NCBI GenBank assembly: GCA_002441045.1 | Contig: DJWQ01000144.1 | Location: forward strand, 1-11,462 | From: Firmicutes bacterium UBA6226 | GTDB lineage: Bacteria > Bacillota_A > Clostridia > Peptostreptococcales > Acidaminobacteraceae | Direction: 5' to 3' | Length of the DNA: 11,462 bases | Part shown: one piece after another, positions 1 through 6,462 of the stretch | Numbering within the stretch: the first letter of the stretch is position 1 | Layout: every line of letters begins with the position of its first letter | Program-made: the position numbers and the translations under genes | Notes under the pieces: generated by a model | Seen by the model: the letters and a program-made list of their open reading frames with translations, nothing else | Database searches by the model: none | Told to the model about the DNA's origin: nothing

Positions 1-914
1 ATCAGCTTCATAAATCATTTGGTAGCAATAAGGTCATAGACGGTCTAAACCTTGTCGTTCCTGAAAACAGCATTTATGGTCTTCTTGGGCAAAACGGCGC
101 TGGAAAAACCACAACGATGAAGATGACCTTGGGTCTGCTTAAAATCGACCAAGGTACGATAAAAGTATTTGGTGAAAACGTTCATTATGGACAGACGCCA
201 ACCAACCAACACATCGGGTTTTTACCTGATGTCCCAGAGTTTTATGGCTATATGAAGCCACAGGAGTATCTAGAGCTTTGTGGTAGAATCACAGGCATTC
301 CTGAACCACTATTAAAGCCGAGGATTCAAGAGCTTCTTACTCTAGTTGGACTTGAAAATGCGAAAAAGAAAATTGGGGGATATTCTAGAGGAATGAAGCA
401 ACGCCTTGGCATCGCTCAAGCGATGATCAATGAACCTAAGCTGCTCATCTGCGATGAACCAACCTCTGCGCTCGATCCTATCGGGAGAAAGGAAATCCTT
501 GATATCCTTCTTAAACTGAAAGGCAAGACGACGGTTATTTTTTCCACCCATATTTTATCCGATGTAGAACGCATCTGTGATCATATAGGTGTTTTAAGTG
601 GCGGTATGCTCGCACTAGAAGGCAACCTATCTGAAATCAAGGAAAATGGCCGGACCGATCTTATCGAAATTGAGTTTGCCTCTAAGGAGCAACTCAGCCA
701 ATTCCGTGCACTCGATGCGACAAAGGCTTACTTTTCATCCGATAACACTTCAAAGCTTACTGTAGAAGGTGGTAGCCTATTTATTGAGACTGAATCCGTG
801 AAAAGCACACAGCTTCATGTACTGAAGATTCTCGCTGAAGCTGAGCTCGTACCCAACCGGATAGAGCTTTTAGAACCGACGCTTGAAAATCTCTTCATGG
901 AGGTGGTGAAATGA
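1..914 (+). CDS. ABC-2 type exporter ATP-binding subunit (5' end cut off)
   Basis: This is the cytoplasmic ATPase of an ABC-2 type exporter in the broad BcrA/NatA-like group. The reading frame is open from base 3, so the true start lies upstream of the window; an internal ATG at 117 would fall after Walker A and cannot be the start. About 303 residues are visible. Counting from the first visible codon, Walker A (GQNGAGKTT) is at 29-37, the signature YSRGMKQR at 127-134 replaces LSGGQ, Walker B with catalytic Glu (LLICDE) is at 147-152, the D-loop SALD at 155-158 and the H-loop His at 183. The Q-loop position reads FLPDVP, with Asp instead of Gln. A C-terminal extension of about 100 residues is usual for this group. 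The stop overlaps the permease start (ATGA), so the two should be co-translated. The substrate cannot be told; lantibiotic/bacitracin resistance, Na+ export and other roles all occur among relatives. Confidence 0.93.
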   Translation, partial: QLHKSFGSNKVIDGLNLVVPENSIYGLLGQNGAGKTTTMKMTLGLLKIDQGTIKVFGENVHYGQTPTNQHIGFLPDVPEFYGYMKPQEYLELCGRITGIPEPLLKPRIQELLTLVGLENAKKKIGGYSRGMKQRLGIAQAMINEPKLLICDEPTSALDPIGRKEILDILLKLKGKTTVIFSTHILSDVERICDHIGVLSGGMLALEGNLSEIKENGRTDLIEIEFASKEQLSQFRALDATKAYFSSDNTSKLTVEGGSLFIETESVKSTQLHVLKILAEAELVPNRIELLEPTLENLFMEVVK

Positions 915-1675
915 GACCTTATATCGCATTTGTAAAAAAGGAGTGGTTAGAAGCGCTTCGCACCTATAAGGTATTCATCTTCGCAATCGTTTTTGCACTT
1001 TTGGGAATTATGAATCCCATCACTGCCAAAGTGACCCCACAGCTACTTGAGACTTTTATGCCAGAAGGGATGCAGATTACTTTACCGGAACCTACTGCTC
1101 TCGATTCTTGGGCTCAGTTTTATAAAAACGTCGGTCAAATGGGGCTTATCGTACTCGTCATCCTATTCAGTACGTTGATTTCACATGAAATTACAAAAGG
1201 TACACTCATTAACATTCTAACGAAAGGTCTGAAAAGAAGCACTGTCATTTATGGAAAGCTCACCCTTTCTATCTTACTTTGGTCGGCGAGCTTTGTGCTT
1301 TGCTTTGGTTTAACGGACATCTATACGCGTTATTTCTGGGATGTGAGCATTTTACATCACGCCTATTTTGCAGGGGTTTGCCTATGGCTATTTGGCGTCT
1401 TTTTAATCAGTGTGACACTTCTTGGCGGTATCTTGTTTAGCAACAGCTATGGCAGCCTTCTGACGACTTTACTTGTCTTTATCGTACTGATGATCTTGGG
1501 AATTTTTGAGCCAATCGCAAAGTTTAATCCCACATGGCTTGTAACACAAAACATGGGTCTGGTTCAAGGTAATATGTCACCAGATCGACTCATTCCTGCA
1601 ATCCTTAGTACCATTATTGTCATTGTGCTCTTAAATGTCGTTTCGGTCATTACCTTTAATCGAAAAGCGATTTAA
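911..1675 (+). CDS. ABC-2 type transporter permease
   Basis: This is the membrane subunit that pairs with the upstream ATPase. At 254 residues it has the usual ABC-2 permease layout: an N-terminal amphipathic stretch with EWLEALRTYK, then about six predicted membrane spans near residues 21-37, 76-94, 115-138, 150-172, 180-200 and 229-248. A long extracytoplasmic loop follows span 1. The segment HEITKGTLINILTKGLKR (about 92-109), just after span 2, is the typical ABC-2 coupling region (E..KGT....L.....R). The ATG overlaps the ATPase stop by four bases, and GGAGGTGG lies at 899-906, inside the upstream gene, which makes this an obvious operon partner. A hairpin terminator follows about 40 bases after the stop. 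The family assignment is firm and the exported substrate is unknown. Confidence 0.9.
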   Translation: MRPYIAFVKKEWLEALRTYKVFIFAIVFALLGIMNPITAKVTPQLLETFMPEGMQITLPEPTALDSWAQFYKNVGQMGLIVLVILFSTLISHEITKGTLINILTKGLKRSTVIYGKLTLSILLWSASFVLCFGLTDIYTRYFWDVSILHHAYFAGVCLWLFGVFLISVTLLGGILFSNSYGSLLTTLLVFIVLMILGIFEPIAKFNPTWLVTQNMGLVQGNMSPDRLIPAILSTIIVIVLLNVVSVITFNRKAI

Positions 1676-1714
1676 TATAACAAGCAATAATTCAAACTCG
1701 TCTTAAGACTAAAA

Positions 1715-1772
1715 AAATCCTATAAAGAATCCGTTGACAGCTAACTGTTTTAACGGAACTTTTATAGGATTT
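1715..1772. terminator. Long two-way hairpin terminator between convergent genes
   Basis: AAATCCTATAAA (1715-1726) pairs perfectly with TTTATAGGATTT (1761-1772). Inside it TCCGTT (1730-1735) pairs with AACGGA (1752-1757), and ACAG (1737-1740) pairs with CTGT (1745-1748) around a CTAA loop. A run of T follows on the plus strand (1775-1780), and seven A precede it (1711-1717), which gives a U-run on the minus strand. It sits between the stops of the ABC permease (+) and the MATE gene (-), so it can end both transcripts. Confidence 0.75.
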
Positions 1773-1778
1773 ACTTTT

Positions 1779-3149
1779 TTAAATCTTCTTATGTTGCCAT
1801 TTGCCTTTTCCAAACCAAACTGCCATAATACCCGCCTCTGCTGCAACTGAGATGCCAATTGCGAGCCAGACACCGTCAGATCCAAGTGGGATTAAAGTTG
1901 TGAGTAGGATAGCAAGTGGAATTTTTACCGCCCAGTTACCTACAAGCGAAGCAAGCATTGGTGGGAAAGTATCTCCTGCGCCTGAGAAAGCCGAGCCAAA
2001 AACCGTGTTGATAATCGCAAATAAAACACCGGTATAAGTGATTCTCAAATAATTGACGCCAATTCGGATGACATCAGGATCATCGACGAAAAAACGCATG
2101 AAACTATGAGGGAAGATATAAAATGGTATCGAGAATACGATCATATTTAAAGTCGCGAGTAGCACACCTTGCTTGACCAGTCGTTTTGCCTTTGGAATGT
2201 CTGCTTGACCAAGACTTTGCCCCACCATAACCGAAAGCGCTGTACCTAGACCTGCAAGAAAGATAAATACAAAGTTAAAAAAACGACCACCAACACCAAA
2301 GGCTGCTCCAGCTGCAACCCCTTGTGCTAGCACCAATCGATACATAATTAAACCTGTAAATGGACGCGTAATCATCTGCATCACAGCAAATCCACCAATT
2401 TTCACGATGCGGATGACCATACTGATCTCGAGCTTAAGATGTGAAAATAAAACCTCAAGTCTCCCCTCAAATACATTCTTAAAAGTGAGTCGCGTCATGA
2501 GTAAGAAAGCCACAACCTCAGAAAGGACAGTTGCGGTCGCTGCGCCACCGATGCCCTGATGGAAAACGTTAATAAAAATATAGTCTAAAATGATATTGCA
2601 GATGTTCGCCGTGATAAAGATTTTTACTGGATTTTTTGTATCTCCTGTGGCCTGAACGATGGACCTTGAGGTGGCATTATAAAAGAAAAACGGTAGTCCA
2701 AGTAATCCGATTACGACGTAGGTTCTGGCCATCTCGAGCACTGAAGCGTCTGCATCGCCAAAGATCCAAAGGAGACCATCTAAACCTAAAAAGCTACCCA
2801 CTGTGACCACTGCACCGATGAGGATCGACAGAATCAGACCTGTTGATGCGATAGTCTGAATCATCCCTTTATCTTCTGCTCCTGAATATCTGGCTACCAA
2901 CGCTACCACACCTGCAGCCACAACGGTTGGTAGAACTTGTATAACACCTAAAAGTGAAGTCCCAGTTCCAGCAGCTGCTGCCTCTGTACTGCCCAGCCTT
3001 GCTATAAACCACATATCCGTGATCACTAATACTGTATGTAACGCTTGTCCTAACATAACCGGCCATGCCAGTTTCCAAATTAACGCTATGGTTTTAGCGT
3101 CTAGACCTATTCCTCTAATTATCTTATGATGCTTATCTTTAGACGCCAT
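1779..3149 (-). CDS. MATE family multidrug/cation efflux transporter
   Basis: This is a 456-residue inner-membrane antiporter of the MATE (NorM/DinF-like) family, which exports drugs or metabolites using Na+ or H+ gradients. Recognisable pieces are WKLAWPVMLGQ (about 26-36), TDMWFIARLG in the first membrane pair, ARYSGAED after the second, SIVQATGDTKNP before the middle of the first half, and NIILDYIFI with GIGGAATAT. The second half repeats the fold with AFGVGGR, MVGQSLGQ and FSGAGDT. About twelve spans in two halves and the length match the family. The start ATG has GGGGG at 3154-3158, four bases upstream, a slightly short spacing. Upstream on the same strand lies a terminator-like hairpin (3182-3222), so the gene either has its own promoter or depends on readthrough. 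Substrate not deducible. Confidence 0.92.
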   Translation of the reverse strand: MASKDKHHKIIRGIGLDAKTIALIWKLAWPVMLGQALHTVLVITDMWFIARLGSTEAAAAGTGTSLLGVIQVLPTVVAAGVVALVARYSGAEDKGMIQTIASTGLILSILIGAVVTVGSFLGLDGLLWIFGDADASVLEMARTYVVIGLLGLPFFFYNATSRSIVQATGDTKNPVKIFITANICNIILDYIFINVFHQGIGGAATATVLSEVVAFLLMTRLTFKNVFEGRLEVLFSHLKLEISMVIRIVKIGGFAVMQMITRPFTGLIMYRLVLAQGVAAGAAFGVGGRFFNFVFIFLAGLGTALSVMVGQSLGQADIPKAKRLVKQGVLLATLNMIVFSIPFYIFPHSFMRFFVDDPDVIRIGVNYLRITYTGVLFAIINTVFGSAFSGAGDTFPPMLASLVGNWAVKIPLAILLTTLIPLGSDGVWLAIGISVAAEAGIMAVWFGKGKWQHKKI

Positions 3150-3181
3150 AATTCCCCCAAATGTTGATTTTTAAAATATAA

Positions 3182-3222
3182 AAAAGTCAGCTTGTATAAT
3201 ATTCGATACAAAACTGACTTTT
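3182..3222 (-). terminator. Hairpin terminator after the pterin dehydratase gene / possible leader hairpin of MATE
   Basis: AAAAGTCAG (3182-3190) pairs with CTGACTTTT (3214-3222), and an inner TTGTAT (3192-3197) pairs with ATACAA (3206-3211) around an 8-base loop. Read on the minus strand, the stem ends in a U-rich run. It lies about 60 bases after the stop of the dehydratase gene and only 32 bases before the MATE start. It most simply terminates the nitroreductase-dehydratase transcript, but it may also lie inside the MATE leader. Confidence 0.65.
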
Positions 3223-3228
3223 CCTTTA

Positions 3229-3234
3229 ATTATA
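3229..3234 (-). promoter_or_regulatory. Possible -10 box for the MATE gene
   Basis: On the minus strand a perfect TATAAT occurs directly upstream of the 3182-3222 hairpin. No good -35 lies 16-18 bases further upstream (CGTTAA at 17, TTAAAG at 15) and there is no extended TG. If it is used, transcription would begin about at the foot of the hairpin, placing the hairpin in the MATE 5' leader. The evidence is the -10 match and position only. Confidence 0.3.
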
Positions 3235-3283
3235 TTTAGTGTTACGAAACTTTAACGATTTACAAGCGCAATCACCAGTTCAC

Positions 3284-3610
3284 TTATAACTCATCGATTA
3301 ACGATGCCATGATAAAATCATTTCTAGAAAGCCCGTGAATTTTATGTGTCATTAAGTGGATGACCACACGGCCCCATCCCAGCTCGATATCAGGATGATG
3401 CCCCTGCTCCTCTGCGATGGCACCCACTTTATCGACAAATTCCAGTGCCGATTTAAAATCCTTAAATTTATAATGCTTTTCAAGTTTCGCTTCTTCTATT
3501 ACTTCCCAGCCTTCTGATAGCTCGGATTTCAGTGCTTTAAGCTCTTCCCCTACGATCGGTGGCGTTCCCAGAGAACAGGGGATACATCTTTCTTGACTCA
3601 ATCCAGACAT
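3284..3610 (-). CDS. Pterin-4a-carbinolamine dehydratase (4a-hydroxytetrahydrobiopterin dehydratase)
   Basis: This 108-residue cytoplasmic enzyme dehydrates 4a-hydroxytetrahydropterins and so helps regenerate reduced pterin cofactors. The family active-site pattern is fully met: H71-H72-P73, W79 five residues on, H89 after nine more, and D98 after eight more. The N-terminus has a CIPC segment (residues 9-12) followed by GTPPIVGEEL, a form common in bacterial and plant members. AAAGGAGGT at 3615-3623 is a strong ribosome site at good spacing. It starts 20 bases after the nitroreductase stop on the same strand, so the two are co-transcribed. No aromatic amino acid hydroxylase, the classical partner, is in the window; known alternatives in bacteria include links with molybdopterin-dependent or other pterin enzymes. 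The symbol phhB is avoided because the pathway is not shown. Confidence 0.93.
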   Translation of the reverse strand: MSGLSQERCIPCSLGTPPIVGEELKALKSELSEGWEVIEEAKLEKHYKFKDFKSALEFVDKVGAIAEEQGHHPDIELGWGRVVIHLMTHKIHGLSRNDFIMASLIDEL

Positions 3611-3630
3611 AACGACCTCCTTTGTGTTAC

Positions 3631-4374
3631 TTATACCCCTTTTTTCAAGAAAGCATTAGCATAAATTTCTGAAGATCGCGTCATCTCTTTAGCAAAGTCT
3701 GACATATATTTTCGATTGCAAAATGCTGTAATCGTGCTATCGAAGTCATAATCAGGCTTGCCCGACTGTTTAATGTGCATCTCTCTAAGCTCGGTCTCAC
3801 TTAATCTTCTATAGTGATTCTCATGAACAATGTACGCCGCTTCAAAGCGATTTGGCTTTTGTCTGTTCTTCTGACCTTCAGTAGGATAGCCAATTACCAG
3901 CATAGCAATGGGTACGACAAATTCATCAAGCTTCAGAAGCTCACGATGGGTCTCGACATTTTCAAGTATATCCCCAATATAGCATGAACCTAAGCCAAAC
4001 GACTCTGCTGAGACCACGATGTTTTGAGCAGCAATCACAGCATCCTGTATCGCTAGGAAAAGATCACCCATTCCTGGCTCTCTCGCTTCTACCCCTGCTG
4101 CATGATATGCGTCAAGCCACCTTCTCGTATCTGCTAAAAAGATAAGAACGATCGGCGCTTTAGCGATAAAGGGTTGGTGATCACAGGTTTCAGCCAGCTG
4201 ATCCTTTAAGCCCTGATCCGTTACGTCTATGATACTATAAAGCATCTGATTGCCAGCAGTCGGTGCTTGAAAGCCCGCATTTAAGAGCGCCTGTTTAATC
4301 TCTGTGGGAACTTGTTTTTCTTCAAATTGTCTGGTTGATTTTCTAGATACTAAAGATTCATAAATGGTATTCAT
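3631..4374 (-). CDS. Nitroreductase-family FMN oxidoreductase
   Basis: This 247-residue cytoplasmic flavoprotein belongs to the nitroreductase superfamily, whose members use NAD(P)H to reduce nitro compounds, quinones or flavins. The N-terminal SRKSTRQF (10-17) supplies the FMN-phosphate-binding R-x-S-x-R. APTAGNQ (38-44) is the second flavin contact, FGLGSCYIGDI (126-136) the conserved Gly-rich segment, and VIGYPTE (160-166) the C-terminal core motif. NRQKPNRF (170-177) and the long C-terminal tail resemble the NfsA/FRP-type branch. AGGAGG at 4380-4385 sets the ATG start. It is first in an apparent two-gene unit with the pterin dehydratase and is divergent from a TetR regulator, with a candidate operator in the shared intergenic region. 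That suggests induction by a small molecule. True substrate unknown. Confidence 0.93.
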   Translation of the reverse strand: MNTIYESLVSRKSTRQFEEKQVPTEIKQALLNAGFQAPTAGNQMLYSIIDVTDQGLKDQLAETCDHQPFIAKAPIVLIFLADTRRWLDAYHAAGVEAREPGMGDLFLAIQDAVIAAQNIVVSAESFGLGSCYIGDILENVETHRELLKLDEFVVPIAMLVIGYPTEGQKNRQKPNRFEAAYIVHENHYRRLSETELREMHIKQSGKPDYDFDSTITAFCNRKYMSDFAKEMTRSSEIYANAFLKKGV

Positions 4375-4442
4375 AAACGCCTCCTACTAATGATTATTGA
4401 TTAATCGTCAAATAAAGTATGTAAGGAATCCTCTTCTCTCAC

Positions 4443-4451
4443 AGTATAGCA
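4443..4451 (-). promoter_or_regulatory. Extended -10 promoter for the nitroreductase-dehydratase unit
   Basis: On the minus strand the sequence reads TGCTATACT, an extended -10 (TG at 4451-4450, TATACT at 4448-4443), about 69 bases before the nitroreductase start. The -35 position (4466-4471, AGAAAT) is poor, as is common for extended -10 promoters. It touches the candidate TetR operator at 4470-4485, so a bound repressor could block it. Confidence 0.45.
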
Positions 4452-4469
4452 TACAATCAAATTTTATTT

Positions 4470-4485
4470 CTGACCGCTCGAACAG
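4470..4485. promoter_or_regulatory. Candidate TetR operator, copy 1
   Basis: CTGACCG-CT-CGAACAG is an imperfect dyad in which the left arm and the reverse complement of the right arm agree at 5 of 7 positions around a 2-base centre. TGACCGnnCGAACAGTT recurs at 5215-5231, differing only at the two central bases. It lies between the divergent nitroreductase and tetR genes, next to the -35 regions on both sides. The assignment to this TetR protein is inferred from position. Confidence 0.55.
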
Positions 4486-4493
4486 TTTGTTTG

Positions 4494-4522
4494 TTGACGT
4501 GTGCTTTCTTTTCTGCTAGATT
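4494..4522 (+). promoter_or_regulatory. Probable tetR promoter
   Basis: TTGACG (4494-4499) is a good -35 box. TAGATT (4517-4522) follows at a 17-base spacing. A better-looking TATAAT at 4522-4527 has a 22-base spacing, so the exact -10 is uncertain. It begins 8 bases after the candidate operator and 57 bases before the tetR start. Confidence 0.4.
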
Positions 4523-4550
4523 ATAATTATCAGGTCAAAGAAGGTGGATT

Positions 4551-5150
4551 ATGAAGCAAGACTTAAGAATCGTAAAAGGAACTGAAACCAAAAGCAAGCT
4601 TTTAGAGGCTGGACTTCAAATACTGGCACAGGAAGGATTTACTGGACTTAGTGCAAAAAAGGTTTCAGATGCAGCTGGCGTCAGTAAAAGTAATTTTTTT
4701 CATCATTTTACAAGTGCTGAAGAAATGACACAACAGCTATTTGATTACATGATGACCATCGCTTTTCCAGCATCAAATGCAAAGATTACTTTCAAGAGTG
4801 TAAAAGAATTCCTATCGGTACTTGGTGATCTCACGCTAAACATCAATGAACGTGAACGAATTGCCTATATGGCACTTTACCACTATTACAACCTCGCACT
4901 TGTTAATCCGGAATACCAAGTGAAAATTGAGGCAGTAAAGCTTGAAATGGCCACATTTATCAAACAGACGATTCTCCAGATCGAGCCAAACGACACAAAA
5001 CTTGCACAGAGACTTGATGAAGCGATTGAGCTATTCGTGATCCAATTGGATACCATCGGTATGCACTATATGCTTGATAAAGAAATAGAAAAATCCAAAC
5101 GCTTATGGGCATTACAAAGTCAAATGTTGCTCGACTATCTTTACAGTTAA
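4551..5150 (+). CDS. TetR/AcrR family transcriptional regulator
   Basis: This 199-residue protein is a one-component DNA-binding repressor. The N-terminal TetR helix-turn-helix spans about residues 12-60: TKSKLLEAGLQILAQEGF as helix 1, LSAKKVSDAAGVSKSNFFHHF as helices 2-3 with SKSNFFHHF (45-53) as the recognition helix, then a short helix into the ligand domain. The C-terminal 130 residues are helical and divergent, as usual for the effector-binding part, so no ligand can be named. AAGGTGG (4541-4547) precedes the ATG. It is divergent from the nitroreductase unit and is followed by the membrane-protein/GNAT pair. A shared dyad at both promoters makes it likely to repress itself and both neighbours. 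Confidence 0.93.
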   Translation: MKQDLRIVKGTETKSKLLEAGLQILAQEGFTGLSAKKVSDAAGVSKSNFFHHFTSAEEMTQQLFDYMMTIAFPASNAKITFKSVKEFLSVLGDLTLNINERERIAYMALYHYYNLALVNPEYQVKIEAVKLEMATFIKQTILQIEPNDTKLAQRLDEAIELFVIQLDTIGMHYMLDKEIEKSKRLWALQSQMLLDYLYS

Positions 5151-5167
5151 ACCAAACAACACTTATC

Positions 5168-5200
5168 ATAAATCGCTCGGTTTTGATCCAGCGATTTTAT
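5168..5200 (+). terminator. Probable terminator after tetR
   Basis: AAATCGCT (5170-5177) pairs with AGCGATTT (5190-5197), extended by GG/CC (5179-5180 with 5188-5189) at the top and by AT pairs with one bulge at the base. The T-run is short and partly in the stem, so it may be leaky. It separates tetR from the second operator and promoter. Confidence 0.5.
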
Positions 5201-5213
5201 TCACCTCATTTAG

Positions 5214-5229
5214 TTGACCGACCGAACAG
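5214..5229. promoter_or_regulatory. Candidate TetR operator, copy 2
   Basis: TTGACCG-AC-CGAACAG matches copy 1 at 4470-4485 except for the first base and the two central bases, and shares the following TT. It overlaps the TTGACC -35 box of the downstream gene, the classical place for a repressor site. The identical spacing of the two half-sites in both copies supports a protein-binding dyad over chance similarity. Confidence 0.55.
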
Positions 5230-5240
5230 TTATATAAAAT
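5214..5240 (+). promoter_or_regulatory. Possible promoter of the membrane protein-GNAT pair
   Basis: TTGACC (5214-5219) is a good -35, and TAAAAT (5235-5240) follows at 15 bases, shorter than ideal. The -35 lies inside operator copy 2. The gene start is 16 bases after the -10, leaving a very short leader with AGGAGG at 5245-5250. Confidence 0.4.
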
Positions 5241-5255
5241 TATCAGGAGGCATTT

Positions 5256-5816
5256 ATGCAAAATAAAGTTACCATTCCAAAGTTTTTTCATGAACTATTT
5301 GGAACCGAGCAAACCGTCATCGAACTGCTACTCGTTCTAATCTTTACAGTAGGCTCTATCTTTACCGTTGGTTTCCTAACCCATTCAGAATGGTCATCTC
5401 TATCCCTTATAAGACAAATCGTGTTATGGTTCTTATATCTGGATATCTCTGGCGGTATCGTAGCCAATTTAACCCACGGGACGAATTCCCATTATGCTAA
5501 GTCTTCAAAATCCCGCTGGGTGTTTATCGCCATACACATTCAGCCACTTCTACTCCTCATCGCTTACCCGGATCGATGGACAGCAGCTATTACCATATGG
5601 GCATTTACCATACTCTCAGCGAGTCTAGTTAACTTACTCAGAAAGTATGACTATCACAGGACCCTCGCAGGCTTCTTAATTGGCATTTTATTGATACTTC
5701 TTTTCACCTATTCACCCTTTGTCGCTTTACCCAATCTCTTAAAGATCATCTACAGCTTTTATGGCTTCAAAGTCATCTATAGCTTTGCTGTCGATCACGA
5801 AAGGAAATACACATGA
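5256..5816 (+). CDS. Unrecognised multi-pass membrane protein
   Basis: I cannot name this 186-residue protein. It is strongly hydrophobic, with about five or six predicted spans near residues 20-41, 52-72, 89-105, 108-127, 134-154 and perhaps 157-176. The most distinctive segment is DISGGIVANLTHGTNSHY (63-80), straddling the end of span 2. Its acidic, glycine, asparagine and histidine residues look functional rather than just structural. His residues also occur at 43, 94, 134 and 181. No signal peptide or known motif was seen. AGGAGG at 5245-5250, five bases from the ATG, makes the start secure. The stop overlaps the start of the acetyltransferase gene (ATGA), so the two products are probably made together, perhaps under the TetR regulator. 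An enzyme, a transporter or a sensor subunit are all possible. Confidence 0.85.
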   Translation: MQNKVTIPKFFHELFGTEQTVIELLLVLIFTVGSIFTVGFLTHSEWSSLSLIRQIVLWFLYLDISGGIVANLTHGTNSHYAKSSKSRWVFIAIHIQPLLLLIAYPDRWTAAITIWAFTILSASLVNLLRKYDYHRTLAGFLIGILLILLFTYSPFVALPNLLKIIYSFYGFKVIYSFAVDHERKYT

Positions 5817-6421
5817 TTGTGTCTGCTACTTCATTAACAGATTCCGAGCGAATCCTCGCCGTTGGACTCCTGACCTTAGCCTTTGAAAACGATCCTTGGC
5901 TCAGGATGCTTTCCAGTGTTCAGCGCGATAAAATAAGCGCATTTTTTGACTTCGTCATACAAAACGGTATCCATACAGGACAATTGTTCTTAAAAATATA
6001 CACAGAGGACAACCCTTATGTGATGGCGGGGTTTGCGGTAGTTGAACCTCCAAAGAACGAACTAAAAAACAGTACCTGGCGCTATTTGATTTTCATCCTT
6101 CGCTATTTTCTGACATTGGATTTCAAAGCCTTTAAAAGGCTCAACGCCTATATGAGGCAAACCACAAAACACCGCCCAAAAGCGCCACATCATTATCTCG
6201 TCTGTGTAGGCATAGCGCCAGAGCATCAAGGTAAGCATCTAGGAAAAGAGGTACTCGACCATCTGCACACCCTAAGCGCAAACCATCCACTTTCCACCGG
6301 CGTTGGACTGGATACAGAAAACGATAAAAACATCGGTTATTATGAGAAAAACGGCTATCGCTTTACAGCGACTGAGTCACTCGAGGCACTTAGCATCTAC
6401 ACATTTTTCAGGGAAAATTAA
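5813..6421 (+). CDS. GNAT family N-acetyltransferase
   Basis: This 202-residue protein has the GNAT fold, which transfers an acyl group from acetyl-CoA to an amine on a small molecule or protein. The acetyl-CoA pyrophosphate-binding motif A is in residues 127-150: HHYLVCVGIAPEHQGKHLG, where Q139-G-K-H-L-G144 fits the Q/R-x-x-G-x-G/A loop. Motif B follows as LDTENDKNIGYYEKNGY (166-182) with the usual Tyr near the CoA thiol. The N-terminal half (about 1-80) is the variable acceptor region, and an inserted helical stretch lies at about 85-120. AAAGGA at 5800-5805 serves as ribosome site, and the start overlaps the membrane-protein stop by four bases. Arrangement next to a TetR regulator is common for small-molecule detoxification, but the acceptor is not known. 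Confidence 0.88.
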   Translation: MIVSATSLTDSERILAVGLLTLAFENDPWLRMLSSVQRDKISAFFDFVIQNGIHTGQLFLKIYTEDNPYVMAGFAVVEPPKNELKNSTWRYLIFILRYFLTLDFKAFKRLNAYMRQTTKHRPKAPHHYLVCVGIAPEHQGKHLGKEVLDHLHTLSANHPLSTGVGLDTENDKNIGYYEKNGYRFTATESLEALSIYTFFREN

Positions 6422-6426
6422 ACAAA

Positions 6427-6451
6427 AAAGAGGCGAAACATTCGCCTCTTT
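6427..6451. terminator. Two-way terminator between GNAT and chemoreceptor genes
   Basis: AAAGAGGCGAA (6427-6437) pairs perfectly over 11 bases with TTCGCCTCTTT (6441-6451) around a 3-base ACA. On the minus strand it is followed by TTTTTTG-type uridine tracts, so it is a strong stop for the chemoreceptor mRNA. On the plus strand the T-rich part is mainly the stem end, adequate for the GNAT mRNA six bases after its stop. Confidence 0.85.
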
Positions 6452-6462
6452 CTCATTAATAA

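Noticed and set aside
117..119. ATG at 117 as start of the ABC ATPase
   Set aside because: Walker A (87-113) lies upstream in the same frame, so the coding region must begin before the window.
342..551. Short antisense frames inside the ABC, MATE, TetR and chemoreceptor genes
   Set aside because: They overlap well-supported genes on the other strand or frame, lack ribosome sites and show no protein motif.
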